The notes: generated by a model not told the origin, from the letters alone. Positions 22,930 to 35,870 are shown, counted from the first letter of the stretch. The stretch is DNA of 64,000 nt from Termitomyces sp. T153 (GCA_018296165.2 JACKQL020000050.1:186001-250000), one strand, 5' to 3'. Program-made: numbers and translations.

Positions 22930-24110
22930 TGTTTAAAACTTAGCTATGAAGTCCTGGAGCTGAACCTACCAACCTACTAGAATGTGAGCCAGAAAAGTTT
23001 AAGAAGTTTGCTAGGCAATTCTTCTTTGACCAGAAAGGACAGTTGTATAAGCATAGCAATGGGGCAAAGCATAGGCTAGTAGTTAATATAGACCATTGTA
23101 TGTTTATGCTCAAATCTGCACATGATGCTTTAGGACATTGAGGTGCTTATGCAACCAAGATGTTGATTCAGAAAAGGTTTTAGTGGCCTGGAATGGATAG
23201 TGATGTACAATGGTATGTGGGGACTTGTTATAATTGTCAAATTTGTTAGAAGACAGTGGTAAACAGAGAACTTACAGTCACCTATATACCTTTCATATTT
23301 CAGACCAGTCATATTGAAATAATGCACATGACACCAGCCTCCAATGGATGTAAATACATAGTTCATGGGCAATGTGCTTTGTCTTCATGGATAGAAGGCA
23401 GGCCTTTAAGAAAGGAGAATCATAAAACCATTGGACAATAGTTGTTTGAAGATGCAATCTATCATTGGGAATGTATTGCAGAAATTATTACAGATAATGC
23501 AGGACAATTCAAACAGGTTACAGCCTAGTTAGAAAAGAAGTATGGGATCAGAGGCATAACCATTTCACCTTACAACTCCCCAGCTAATGAAAGAATTGAA
23601 AGGCCACACTGGGATGTCCAGCAAGCTCTGTTCAAGGCTTGTGAAGATCACACCAAATGGTTTTGGTTCTTCTTCCATGTAATGTGGAGTGACTACATAA
23701 TTATATGCAAACAATTTGGGTGTTCACCATCCTTCATAGTTACAGAAGCCCATCCCATCATACAATTAGATTTGGCAGAGGCCACCTGGTTAGTGGAACT
23801 ACCAGAAGGCTCTCTATCTATAGAGGAATTAATTGGACATTGGGCTTGGGCTCTGGCAAAACACTCTCAGCATGTAGAGGAAATGCGAGAGTGAGTGAGA
23901 AAAGACAAGCTCAAATGGGCACTGAAGTTTGCAGAGAAACATAAGTACTCTATTAAAGACTTTAAATTTAAACCATTGGACTTGGTCCTAGTAAAGAATA
24001 TGATAACTTTGCTTAGTGCAAAGATGCTCCCACAATATCATGGACCTATGGTAGTCCTTATAAGAACTCAGGGAGGTAGCAGAATTGGATAGTACAGTCT
24101 GGCAGAAAAG
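22930..24110 (+). pseudogene. Gypsy-A integrase (broken)
   Basis: The HHCC zinc region (HDALGH ... CYNCQIC, 23118-23250) contains three in-frame stops. The DDE core shows ITDNAGQF (about 23495) and SPANERIE (about 23580), the second and third acidic motifs. C-terminal text LPQYHGPMVVL lies at about 24025. Many TGG-to-TAG and CAG/CGA-to-stop changes fit C-to-T decay on both strands. Confidence 0.82.
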
Positions 24111-25520
24111 AGTTGCAGCTTTTAGAGTTGTACTCTATTGCACTAGAAAGCAACTCAATTTACCAGGAGGAATTGAAAATTGGATTGATATTACACCTGC
24201 TAAACTGAAAGAATTGAGGAAGGAACAATAGAAGACAACTGAACTAGAAGCCCAGGATATAACCTTTGGGTCAGTAAGGCTTCATGAACCTTTGAATTCA
24301 GAACTAGGTATATTATTAGAAGAAGAAGCTGAATACAAGAAACAGAAAGAACCCTAGGTAGCAAAGAGAGTAAAGAGACCAAGCTGGAAGATTAGGGAAA
24401 TGAACAAATCTTGAGATAGAACTTCAAATAGTTTATAAATAAACTAAACTTAGAGTTCACACAGGAATTTAGATAAAGAACATTATATTAGAGTACACAA
24501 CAGTAAGAGAAAGGGGATTATATATATTTACCACATACAAAGGCAACAAAAGTGCTTATAATGGGATGAGGGCAGCAGTGCTACTGAGAACATCCTGAGG
24601 GGAATTTGAGAGCTTGATGTCAGAATTGAAGTCCACAGCCTTGGGTTCTAGTCAAGGAAGGATATAAGAAGTAAAAAGCATAATTAGACATACCTTGGGA
24701 GAAACCTAAAGCTCTGTGAAGAGATCACCAGTCTGATCAACAAGGGCCCAGGACTTTGTCAAGATATTGAAGGTGGGCCAAAATAAGCTTGAATGTTTAT
24801 AGCAAGAGGTCAAGGGCATAAAGCTATTGCTGGGCAGCCAGATCAATAGCATCACAATGCTTTTATAAGTCAGTGTGAGAAACAGAAGAGTTGTCCTTGG
24901 TAAGGGCCATAGCATCAAGGGCTGCATCAACTTGGAAAAGCAAGGCTAATGTGGCTTCACTGCCCACCTTGTGACTAGCTAAAGACAAAATAAGAATAAA
25001 CAAGATTTTAATGAGGGGAGATTCAAAAGAATGTACTAGCTGAAGGGAGTACCTTAATCTTCTTGGCATGCAGCTTGTCCTTAGGATCAGCCTGGATAGG
25101 AGTACAAGAAATAATTAGGTTGTCCAGATAATTAGATCAAGTTTGGAAGCTGCAACTTATATTAGCTCAGTGCTTGTAAGTATAAGGGGCTGACAGACCT
25201 ATCATTCTGACATTAGTATTCTTAGTACAACAACAAAGCTGTCAAAAGCTTGGCAGAAATAAGCAAGAGTGAGAAAAAGTAAAGAAAGAAGCTTACTTCT
25301 TGAAGCTCCTTTTAGTGAGTGTCATGGTGATAGCTTTCAATAGCAATGATGGCATCAGCAAAAAAAAGAACAATTTGGCAGAGGCAGTATTGTTGCTGAT
25401 GGACCAATCCAGAGTATTTGATTAGATAAAAAAAGAAAGAGCATCAAACAAGCCCTGCTGCTCAATGATCTGGGGAAAGTCTGCTTAGTCCACAAAAGTC
25501 TATAAAAAAGAGTAAAAGAG
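24111..25520. other. Gypsy-A 3' non-coding region
   Basis: Integrase-related open text (WKRVAAFRVVLYCTR-like, 24085-24410) fades out by about 24420. From there to 25520 the DNA is A-rich, CpG-poor and without recognised genes. Frames on the minus strand (24706-25069) have no motif support. Confidence 0.5.
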
Positions 25521-25778
25521 TGTTAAAAATGAAAAGTGACTATACCAGGAATTGAATCTAGGACCTCTTAGATGTGTACTCCATATGATGCTCTAACCAC
25601 TGAGCTACATGGTCTAGTTACACAAGGAGCTAGGAAGTTACATATAAGTACCTTCTAGGCATGAGATGATTCTACTACTGTGATAATTGGCTCACTGCAG
25701 GGACTGGAACACTAAATAGCATTGTGTAGAAATCAGAGCTCTAAGCTGTCAGATGACTTGACCTGTCATCATCTAACA
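25521..25778 (-). repeat. Solo LTR of the tRNA-bearing TRIM, TSD AAGAG
   Basis: 258 bp starting TGTTA and ending TAACA, flanked by AAGAG at 25516-25520 and 25779-25783. It matches both LTRs of the complete TRIM at 59 kb. The tRNA-like unit (25538-25614, minus strand) keeps the A box TAGCTCAGTGG; the B box has changes. A solo LTR implies a former full element resolved by LTR recombination, inserted into Gypsy-A. Confidence 0.88.
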
Positions 25779-25783
25779 AAGAG

Positions 25784-26289
25784 AGCAAGAATGAAAGAAA
25801 AAGAAAGAAGGCTTGGAGCTTACCAGATTTACTGCACTAATAAAGCATGAATGGTCAGCTTTGCAGTGGAAATGTGGCCCATGAGAGTGCTGGCAAGGGC
25901 AAGATAGTGAAGGATAAGCTACTATAACATCACTTGCTGATTGTTTGACCAAATGGTTAAACAATGCTATGTGGTTAGGAGGCTCTGAAGAGATGACTGA
26001 CAAAGTAATAGCTGCACAAGGTGCAGTGGGCAGCTTGCAAAAAGAAGAAGTCAGAGGCATGACAATGAGGAAAGAAGATAGGCAAGGAAGGTCTTATAGG
26101 CAGAATTTGAGATTGAGGTCAAAAACCTTGAAGAGACATCCAAGACATGCAAAATATTTTCTTAAATTGAAAAAGAGAATAATTATTGAAGATAGAAAAA
26201 TTTAGGCAGATCTGTGGACAAAAAGGACCTTTGATTGACCTGAACTAGACTCTTGCTGACTGAGGGCAGTCAGTAAAGTATGGGGGAAG
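25784..26289. other. End of Gypsy-A internal region with polypurine tract
   Basis: Nothing coding is recognised. The purine tract TATGGGGGAAG at 26279-26289 primes plus-strand DNA synthesis in this class and fixes the 3' LTR start. Confidence 0.6.
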
Positions 26290-27125
26290 TGTTACAACAG
26301 TTTTCATACTGTAATTACAAAAGAAAGATTCCCAATATATATCTAAATCATGCTGCAAATTATAAGCATAACAAAAGCTGAAAACTGTAGGCAGAAAAAT
26401 GAGAACTTACTATAGTAATACACCAATGAACCCGCAGACAAAAGCCAATAGTAAGAAAGCTAGTAAGAAGGTTAATGAGACCTCAATACATCAATGATCA
26501 AAATCAATCAAAACTGACAGCCAAGGCTTGCTTACTGAGTGGCAGTGCTAGCTTGGGTTGGTTACTTCTTAACCAATGCTAAGCTGGTCACTCTTGACCC
26601 TTTCCAGCTTGACAACCTCTCCTACTTCCTTCAAATCAATGAACAGCCAATCCCTGACTGAGCCCAGAGAAAAAGGTAGATCAACAAAGAAAAAGGAAGA
26701 GACAATGAAAAGAAAATGGATGAAGAAATGGTGGCTGCATCAGTGCCAAGCATGCAAGGCCTCAAAAATTGTTGGCATTGGTCAAATGAGAGGCTGGAAT
26801 GACAATAGAAACATGCACAGGGCACTGTGGTCTATATATGTGAGAGCAGTATAAAAGAGAGGAGGGATTATGAAGCTATCAAGCAACATTTGGAGTGCAG
26901 CTTGGAATCTTCAGGGAGAGGATTACTTAGGCCCATAATGTGAACTAAGCTTTGATTAAGGTTTTTTTTTGATAATTGAACCTTGTTGTTTATTTGAACT
27001 TTTGCTTGAATATATTGTACCACAATACAAAAGTTGTGTGATTCTGAGTGAATCTTAAGCCCATGAACTTGTAGTTGTTTGGTTTGGTCTCTAAGACAAA
27101 TAAAGCCAAATAATCCAATTTTGCA
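26290..27125 (+). repeat. 3' LTR of Gypsy-A, CpG-depleted
   Basis: It starts TGTTACAACAG after the purine tract. The first 394 bp pair with the 5' LTR; the remainder pairs with the minus-strand solo LTR at 61.03-61.90 kb. The end at TTGCA (27121-27125) is inferred from where similarity to the solo LTR stops. It holds one surviving CpG near 26432. Confidence 0.75.
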
Positions 27126-27234
27126 TCAATATAAGTTTATATCTCTGTCTTCAATTACTGAGCCCAACATAGAAAATGAGGCCTATTATGAGGCAGGCAG
27201 TCAAACTGCTCCTTCAATTCCAATTGTCATGCTA

Positions 27235-28380
27235 CCACTTTTGAAGGCATGGTTTCTGTAAAACCTTCTGTAACTCCTACTGCCAATCATGCCAAGTTGG
27301 ACAAAGCTACAGTGACTTAGCTACAATCATAACAAGATATAATCTTTTGAAGGTGAAGCTGTGTCTTAAAGATCTGCTCTTGTGTAACAATAAGACCACC
27401 TGATGGCATCTGATGGGTGTTGCAAGATGCTATGTGCCACAACTTTGTTCCTTCACAATCCAAGACATTTGTCCCAGGTACTACCATATATATTCCTAAT
27501 AATCAACAGCCTTATAGATTATATTTGCTAAGCACTCCATTCTACTTATTGATCTCTGACCTAGCATCATTCATGGTTATACATCACTTTATAAGTCCTT
27601 TTATGCTATTGCTTACTTTTGTTTTGAATTCTTATCAGGCATTTATTATGCAGTCAACTAGGCCTTATCCATACTACATCAACAATACACCAGTAGCTCT
27701 TGATGGTACTATCCATTATCCTCAGAGCAGACTCTCCTTGATGGTCTGGAATATCATCCAAACTCACTTCCAAACAAGAATGCTGGATTATATGTACAAG
27801 TACAAGAACAACAATAGTGACAATGACATTGATAGTGATGATGAAATTAATAGCAAAGAAGACAGAGATTCTTGTGATTTTATGTGCATTGAACACCTAT
27901 AGTATAGGATAGACATATGGAGGGTAACAATGCATTCATACTCTCAAGAAACAGGCATTGATTATTCAGAGTTACTTAGCCTGGCTAGTTTTTCATGAGT
28001 TGGTATGCTGTTGTATTTGAGTCACCATGTTTCTCTCACACTATTGTTTATATCATAAATGAAGTGATAAAGCATCACAAGGAGATATGAGGACCTGTAG
28101 CCAATGGCTGGGGCTAGAAGGAAGAGGACAGATTACTTGCATTTCTCTTGTTTCTTGCTCTCCATGGAAATATTTTCACTGTTGCTATATGAGTAAACTA
28201 GTCTGAAAGCCATCTTAAACAAATGGCTGCAGGCTAATTGTAACAATAATTGCTCACATGACCAAACACAAGAGCAAGTCATTAGAATGATTTTTTCACT
28301 GATTATGATCAAGCAACAAATGCCTTCAAGTACCACTTTGAAATCCATTGCTTCTAAACTTATAAGTAATTTGTATGAAG
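27235..28380 (+). repeat. Unit R, copy 2 (CpG-depleted, spans a unit junction)
   Basis: Positions 27235-27420 match 63398-63590 (unit end) and 27420-28380 match the following unit, so this copy preserves a tail-to-head junction like the one at 63.7 kb. An open frame 27640-27902 (DGTIHYPQSRLSL) survives. Nearly every CpG of copy 3 is TpG or CpA here. Confidence 0.82.
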
Positions 28381-28603
28381 ATGCAAATAGAGATGAGTTC
28401 CAATGTATATTATATGACTGAGGATGGCTATTTGTTTATCAATAACAAATAAGTAACAAAGAAAAGAATACCAAAGACTAGCAAATACTAATCATAGTTG
28501 TACCACCTCAAATAAAAAGAGAGAGAGGTAACCAAAAAGAGAAGTCTTATCTGATCTTTAGAATGACATAGTGTTTACTGTTCATCAATCAAGTCTATCT
28601 CTT

Positions 28604-29815
28604 CTAACACTTCCTCTGACTTGCATGACCATCAAGATCCTTTAGGCCCATGAGAGTCACCAAGTAGTCATGGATAGCATGAGGGAGAGGCTTAGTGCAG
28701 ATGTTAGTGATATTCTCAGATGAGGATGTGTGTATGTTATTTTCAAGGGACAACTGGGGCTTAGCCCTATGTTGTTCCCTATAGTATGTACAGGTGTGAT
28801 TTACAGACACTTCTAAGATACTCTGACCCAAAGCCTTTTCAAACCTGCTAATTATGCCCCATAGCCACTCTACTATGGTTTTATCCATTTGTAGTTTATA
28901 CAGCTCTCACATAAGTTCCTATACTATCTGCCATTAACATGCCATTCCTACTAATATACACTCCATAATACTTGCTGAGCCAGCTCACACCCACTTGGCA
29001 TGGGTCATGACTCCCATCCCTGATCCCAGACCCAACACTTCATTTGGCATGGTGCTAGGCACACTGCACCCAGATTCTTAACATTACTAACCCACTTTCT
29101 GGGCTGCCTGAAGGCTGGATGACAAGGTGAGGGTTATGCAATACTTTGGCAACCAGGCACTAAAATGGCTTAACACTTCCCTTTCTCAGACCTACCCATG
29201 CTAGAGCCCAACAGGTTTGATAGGGCTACAGTTTTTACCCCTCCCTATTTGCTGCACTGAGGAACCCTTTTTTTTTCTATCTGAACACAAGATTAGTAGT
29301 GACATTGCATCTTTGTGCCTACATGCTAATGGTATTAGATAAGTCCTGATGGCCTGACCAACAAAGCCTTTCTAAAAGCATGTGGATGGGTGGTGGCATT
29401 AAAACAACCCATGTGGTGTTTCCACACAGGCACACTCAGCCAGAGTCAAAACTCCAACCTTGCACTTGCAGATCATGTGACCCACTTTGGTACATAATGG
29501 TGCCAGCTGAGCCACTATGCCCCTCTCAAATAAGAGTATGTAAGTTACTTCTATGTCCCCTTCCTGCATGTATTTGCCAATATAGTGGTGATGGATATCA
29601 ATGTGCTTGACTCTTGCATGTCTCTTGGGCAAGGGCAATATAGAAGAGTTATTGTCCACTATGAGCAGGGCAGGAAGTAGTTGTTCAATGTCAATGTTGG
29701 TGAAATTGTGCATCTGGAGGGCCTGTTGAGACCTGTGGGTCATTGCCATATACTTGTCCTTAGGAGTCAACCAGAGCCACAGTCTATTTGTAAGGGGATG
29801 ACCCTATTAGGTAAC
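28604..29815 (-). pseudogene. Copia-3 RNase H fragment, split by a TIR insertion
   Basis: Minus-strand text runs MAMTHRSQQALQ, ARVKHIDIHHHYI and GDIEVTYI (29770 to about 29545), is interrupted by 796 foreign bases, and resumes as SSENITNICTKPLPHAI (from about 28725) to 28620. This is the end of a Copia RNase H. A purine tract AGAGGAAG followed by TGTTAGAAGAG on the minus strand at about 28612 suggests the start of a 3' LTR running towards 28400. The 5' part of the element is absent or too decayed to see. Confidence 0.78.
28738..29533. mobile_element. Non-autonomous TIR element inside Copia-3
   Basis: The 796-bp segment interrupts a conserved Copia RNase H frame. Its ends form imperfect inverted repeats of nearly 30 bp (left TATTTTCAAGGGACAACTGG; right, reversed, TATTTGAGAGGGGCATAGTG). 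The flanks GTGTATGT (28730-28737) and GAGTATGT (29534-29541) match in seven of eight bases, an 8-bp TSD as made by hAT transposases. No transposase frame is visible. Superfamily is inference. Confidence 0.62.
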
Positions 29816-30329
29816 TCTGATGAGTAACTCCAACTCTATCCAGCCTTGGTCATAGGCATAGCATTATTTTTAGCATGGCTGACTGATTGGCTGCCAAGCC
29901 CCTGCACCCTCCAGTCAGTATTAGTTAGCCCTTTGTAGTCATTGGATTGATTCTATTTCTCCTTGTGATGTATTGTTAGTTATTACTGCTTAGCATGCCT
30001 GGGCCACTTACCACATATAGCATTAGTCATAGCATAGCCATAGATATAGTATATAGACTGGTCAGCAAGATAGAATATCTAACTAAATAATAACAGTGTT
30101 CTCCTGGCCTACACATTGAACCAACTGTAAGAACTCAAGTGTTGCTACTTGTGCTTGACTCTTAGCCACCTTGTACTCCTTTGACTCTGACTCATCACTT
30201 GCATCCACTTGCTTCACACCAGGTTTATTTGCAGATGTTTGTTCCCTTACACTGTTAGTGTTTTGAACTCCAAGACACCAGTCTGCTAGCCATTATGAAG
30301 ACATACCCTGATGTGGATTGTCAAGTGTT
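29816..30329. other. CpG-poor DNA without recognised gene
   Basis: Possibly upstream Copia-3 sequence too decayed to read. No motif, RNA or repeat border is visible. Confidence 0.4.
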
Positions 30330-30610
30330 TGTTAGAAATAAAAAGTGACCATACCAGGAATTGAACCTGGGACCTCTTGGATATGTACTCCATATGATGC
30401 TCTAACCACTGAGCTTACATGGTCTAGTTACACAAGAAGCTAGAAAGTTACATATAAGTACCTTCTAAGCATGAAATGATTCTACTACTGTGATAATTGG
30501 CTCACTGCAGGGACTGGAGCACTAAATAGTGTTGTGTAGAAATCAGAGCTCTAAGCTGTTAGATGACTTGCCATGTCAGGAGGGTGTTTTAGATGATGAC
30601 AGGTCAAGTC
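30330..30610. repeat. Rearranged TRIM: minus LTR joined to an inverted second end
   Basis: A minus-orientation TRIM LTR begins TGTTAGAA at 30330 with its tRNA-like unit at 30347-30424. At GATGACTTG (about 30562) it switches into the opposite strand of the TRIM internal end (CCATGTCAGGAGGGTG) followed by the first 25 or so bases of a plus-orientation LTR. The switch point is a short sequence common to both partners, suggesting template switching. Confidence 0.7.
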
Positions 30611-30715
30611 ATCACATTAACCTTCTATAATCACTGTTGTGACCATGGAAGGTTAGGTGCTCAGGCCTAGGTCCAAGACAGAGTTTGATGGAGCATTGAA
30701 GAGTGCTCCAATGAG

Positions 30716-33300
30716 ATGTCAGAATTTGCTCTGTCACACTATGACAGAGGCAGGGAGAGTGCTGTAATGCCAGGAGGACTGCCAGCAGTTACTTCAGTAC
30801 AACTACCTGCAGGTGGTTGGGAGGGTGCCATAGTGAAGGGTTCTCAAGGGCCCTCTACCCAACTATACTCAACAGCAGCACCAGGAGGTGCTGTGATGTC
30901 AGCAAAGAAGGGGAAAACCCATAGTGCTGAAGCTGAAAGGACTTTGATCCCTTCTAGGCATGGAAGATCAGCTTGAGTATACTAATGAGGAGTGAAGAGG
31001 ACTCCTCTTACAGGGCCTGCAGCCCTGTATAATCAAGACCATACTGGGTATGTGATTGGCAGCCCTAGCAGTGTTCATTGAGACAATACCAAAGCATGTC
31101 AGAGACACCTCTGATATGGACAGTGAGGCTTATCCAGATGATATTCTTTGTAGAAGGGTGATGATGTTCTGGCAAAACTGGTAGACCTCAACTCAACATG
31201 CTCTTCTTAGCACAGAAGGTAATGGATTACTTCCAGCAAAAGAAGCTATGGGGATTGCAGGCATTGTCTACAATGCCATTGCCACATCTTGGTGGGGTTT
31301 ATGTACCCCAATTATCTCCAGTCAACAAATGACTCTGTTGCAAGCACCACAGTAGCTTGGTGAAATGCTACATGACTATGTAGCTAGGCAGGCTGCAGTG
31401 GACCATCAGCAATGGGCCACATTGGGCACAATTGTAGCACCAGACTTGGCATCTACTGACATGAGGTTGGTGATTACAGTAGAGCAACCCATGGTGCAGC
31501 ATTGGTGGGTCTATACAGAGGGTGCTGACTTGGGAAGATCAGATTGCCCTACAGCAATTTTGCAATGGGGACATGGAGGACTTTGGACAGTCCTATATGG
31601 ATGATCAAGGAGTAGTGTTCTAGGAGATCCACCTATGATGCATGGCTGGAGGAGTACATTCCACCAGAACAAACCAGGCCAGTTAAGTAGGAGGAGCAAG
31701 ATTCTTGCTCTCCTTTCAGAGATGAATACACTGGGACTGGACAAAGCCCTGCAGATTTCCAGAGACATGTAGGTCAAGGAGCAAATGCTCCTTCAAACTG
31801 GTCTGGAGGAGTAAATTGTAGGTGGAGGAGAACCTGGATGGGGATCACCAAATAGTGATTCTGAGTCCTCTCTACACCATGGACCTCAGGACCTAGGAGG
31901 TGGAGGTGGAGGTCCAGGAAGAAGACCACCTTTTCCTGGTTGTGGATCACTGGAGGGTCTGCCTGGCCCAGGAGGACCAGATAATGGCCTCTCTGGCAAG
32001 GACAATAGTCTGGGTTACAGAGCTGTAAGGAGGAGGACTACAGTCCTACTTGAGAGACAGCCACAGCAGTTTTTAATGCTACTGCAACACCATAGATGCT
32101 TTGCTACTCAATAAGTGAAGAAGCCCACAAATAACACTGCCAGATAATGCATAATTATCTGAGAGCAGCCAACTGGCAATACCAGAAGGACTCAAGCCAA
32201 GATGGAGTGATCTGTCAAAAACAATCATTCCCTATGCAGGGTCAGCCAAGTTCAGTGAACTTGAAGACTGGCTAATGAGCATCTGCATGTTCTATGCCAT
32301 AGCTCAGTATAGTGGAGATGGGCACAATCATGAGAAAGTCCTGATCTTGATGGACTTTCTAGCTGTGGGCACACTGAAGTGGTACCTACAACATGTGATA
32401 TATGTCAATAGGGCCTAGTCCCATTGGAGGTTTGACGATGTGCTGTACAATCAATTTGTACAGCCTTCAACAATGCAAGATGCATGCAATGCTTTCCACA
32501 ATGCAGTATATGCAGTCAAAAAAGGGGTGCAAGGCTTTTATAATGCCTTGTTCAACTATGCTCAAAACATGGCCATGTTCCCTAACAAATTTACTATTTG
32601 TGAGCAGTTTATGGAGGGAATACCCTCTGACATGCTTGTGGCACTAATACATGATAGTGGACTGGCTCCCAAAGTGAACAGAGTCCAGGAGTTTGTTTTG
32701 GATAAGGCCTACAAGAATAGCATGAAAACTGCTGTGCACTATTTAAAGCACAAAAAAAGTTGGTCAAGACAGCAGCTGTCACTAGGAGCAACACAGTCTC
32801 CAGCAATGGAGACTGGCTAAGAGAACAGAGATGACCAGACAACATAGTCAGTTGCAGCCTGGCTATGCATGTGGCCTCAAGGTTTATGCAGCTGAGAGAC
32901 AGTATGGGCCAGAAGCCTCTCCAACCTGTGGCTGCAGTGCAGGCAGCAAGAAAACACCTCACTGCAGAGAAGAATGTAGTAGCCATAGCATCAGGCCAGG
33001 CAGTCTGCTAACTGTTATAAGTGTGGAAAGTCTGTGCATAGGGAGCCAATTAAGCCAGCTCTCTGAGTATTTGTGCAGGCAGCTCATATGGCTGCTTCCT
33101 CAGATGTGAGAGAGGCTGATGATGAGCAGGCTGATGTCAATGATGCAGTTGAGTCTGATGGGACTCAGGAGCATGGGGAAGAGTACATTGACTTGGAAAC
33201 ATACAACAACAAGTACTATACTTGTAGTAGTGATAGTAAAGGACCTGTTTGCTCTTACAGAGCCTACTAGCAAGCATAAGGAGAAGAAACCTGGTAACAA
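30716..33300 (+). pseudogene. Gypsy-B gag (broken)
   Basis: An ATG at 30716 opens 86 codons (SRHGRSA end) like the N terminus of a mushroom Gypsy gag. After a decayed proline/glycine-rich part (31800-32150), the conserved gag domain is in several frames: WYLQHVIYVN (32382), then DDVLYNQFVQPSTMQDACN to KHKKSW (32440-32765). A zinc-knuckle region is expected near 33000-33060 but only single Cys residues remain. Multiple stops. Confidence 0.75.
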
Positions 33301-35870
33301 GGTTTGTATGTGAAAGGTGTGGCTTGTAGCATCAAAAAGCATCATGGACTGCCCAGTACTGCTGGCACAAGACAAAGAATGTCTTGTCACTTGAGTGGAG
33401 GTGAATGGCCACTGAGCATGGATGCTGTGAGACTTAGGGAGTATTACTTCCAGAATCACACTGTCATTTGCTCATGTGGCTGGGATATGGTGGTGGCACC
33501 ATTGGCCACTCCCATCACTCTGCAGCTGAAAACAACTGAAAGTCATTCCATGGTGAACTATAGTGCTAGGATTATCATGAAGGTCCCAAGCAAGATTTTG
33601 CAATGTCTACAACATTGCAAACTTTGATTGCTACAACATGATTGTAGGGACACTATTCATGAGGACCCATAAGGTCCTTCTTGATTTAAATAACTAGGTG
33701 GTCATTGATAGAAACTCACAAGTTGGAGCTGGAGGATGCTGGCTATGCATGACACTTTTGCACTGTGGAAAAGTGGTGTGACAAGTGGCCCTGACTCTCT
33801 GGTGGACTCAAGTGGCCCATTATGGAGGTAGCAGATGATAAGGTTTGGGTGACCAAAAGTTTATCTGAAAGTTTACTCAAGGACCACCCATTGCTACTGA
33901 TCTCAGAAGAAGAGTACCAGAAGAGTACTCTTCAAGAGGAGGGAAGAGTATGCCAGAAGGTTTGAGTTGATCCTTTGGCAGCAACCAATTGCAAAGCCTA
34001 CTCCTGAATGGGCATACAACCCACAAATGCCACAGGAGTGGAATTCAGTCATTGCTGACCTGACACAGCAGGAAGGAGTAAGAAGACTGACTCCTGATAA
34101 TGAATATACAAAATAGCTATGGAGGATGAGATATCCAAGCCTAGTGAGTTCAAATACTTGTGAACAGAAGTAAGAGGCAGGACAATCTATTGTCCTGCTC
34201 AATTAAACATACCAGACAAATCAGAGATTTGCTTGATGGCTTTGTGTGACAAGTATGCAAAGCCTGTGCCACCAGTGAAATTGGCCAAGGAAGAGCATTG
34301 CTCCTTGCTGAGAGTAGATGGAAGAAAGGCATGCCTGTCGAGTTCCAAGACATTGTCAATGGAACAAAGGAGGAACTTTCTCCTTTGTGAGAGGTAAATC
34401 ATGAGATAAATCTCATCAATGAGACCAAACAGTACTCATACTTCATGCCAAGGTGCCCTAAGTCACTTCAGCAGCAATTGCAGAATAAAATTAACCACTA
34501 CCTTGTGTGGCCTAGTCAGCTGCACCACTATTGTGCATCTTTAAAAAGGATGAGTTACTGCAGATGGCATTAGACATGTGCCAATGCAATGACAATGCCC
34601 TTATCAGACCAAGAACTCATTAGGAAAAATGTAACTCATGCACCAGACTAAAGACCATGTTTATAACTATTACTGGATATCATACAAATTGGCAACTGTA
34701 ACAATGTCCATCTTAAGGAACATCATTGGCAAGTGGATGCATGTGTACTTAGACAATATCTTTGTCTTTTCAGTTTAAAAGACAAACTCTACCTCAAATG
34801 GAAGAAGTGTGAGCTATATACTGAGTGCATAGAGTGCCTCAATCATGTGATTGATTCACAGAGCATACACCCTGATTTGGATAAGGTGAATAGGATCCAG
34901 GAGTGGTGCACTCCTCAAACCTACAACAACATCCAATGGTTTGTAGGTGAACTACAGGAATTCCTTGCCTGATGTCTCTGCATATACTGGGCCATTAATG
35001 GCCATGACACAGTATGAGCTATTTCATTGGCAATCCAGTGTTTTGACATGATCAAATGGATCTGTGCCAAAACCCCAGTGATATGCCTGATTGATCCTCA
35101 GCATGAGGATTCTATCTGGCTGATATGCAATGCCTCAAAGCTATGTACAGACAAGGTCCAAGCTGGCAGAAATGTCAGCCAGCTAGATTCATGTTTAAAA
35201 AGTTCACCAATGCACAGCAAAATTATGCTGTGCATGAACTAGAAATCCTAGCTATTCTAGAAGCCCTCCTTCAAGTAGGAGAATAAGCTTCTAAGGTACA
35301 AGATCCATGTGATAACAGATCATAAGGCTCTTGAGTTTGTCAAAACTTAATAGAATCTGTCACTGTGTCAATGACAGTGGATGGAATATATGTCAAGGTT
35401 CAATTTTGACATCATGAAAGGAGAGCTCAATAAGGTAGTGGACTGCTTGTCCCACTACTTTGAGAGCAACTCTCCTCAAGACATACATCATGTTTATGAA
35501 CATGTACATGCAGATGCATGTATTGGCCCAGAAGAGGATGATTTGCCCCCAATATGCTTGCAAGAGATGCAAGCACAGCTGGATCAGATATGTACTCTCT
35601 GCAATGGACCTAGCTGTAGAAGCAAGCAAGTGTGGGATTGTCAATGAGAAAGCACAGTTGCTTGCCACTAGTAATGACAGCAAGAAAGATTCAGCCTAAG
35701 CTCAATGTGGGTCTGAGACTGAGGGTGATGAAGTCAATATGCCTCTTGGAGAGGCCATCCCTAGTGAGACAGGACAGATGGAGAATTCCTTTGCCAAATC
35801 ACTGTATAGCAAAGACAAGCTCTTTGCTGAGATTCTAACTCAACTGAAGGACTACAAGTCCTTCTAGCTA
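33301..35870 (+). pseudogene. Gypsy-B protease, reverse transcriptase and RNase H (broken)
   Basis: RT and connection text is clear from 34690: HVYLDNIFVFS, KLYLKWKKCELY, HVIDSQSIHPDLDKVNRI. The active-site YLDD reads YLDN (about 34745-34756), a G-to-A loss of the second Asp. RNase H and tether follow: CAKTPVICLIDP (35050), WLICNASK, YMSRFNFDI and VDCLSHYF (35390-35460). Protease (33600-33720) is hardly readable. Stops and frameshifts are frequent. Confidence 0.8.

Larger units (their letters stand above)
18283..27125 (+). mobile_element. Gypsy-A, Ty3/Gypsy element with truncated 5' LTR
   Basis: Sequences starting TGTTACAA at 18283 and 26290 are homologous LTRs. A purine tract TATGGGGGAAG directly precedes the 3' copy. 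Between them are gag, protease, RT, RNase H and integrase in Ty3/Gypsy order. The 5' LTR is cut at about 18662 and runs straight into gag, so the primer site is lost. No TSD was found, and the 3' end is set by comparison with the solo LTR near 61 kb, so it is approximate. All genes carry stops or frameshifts. Confidence 0.85.
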
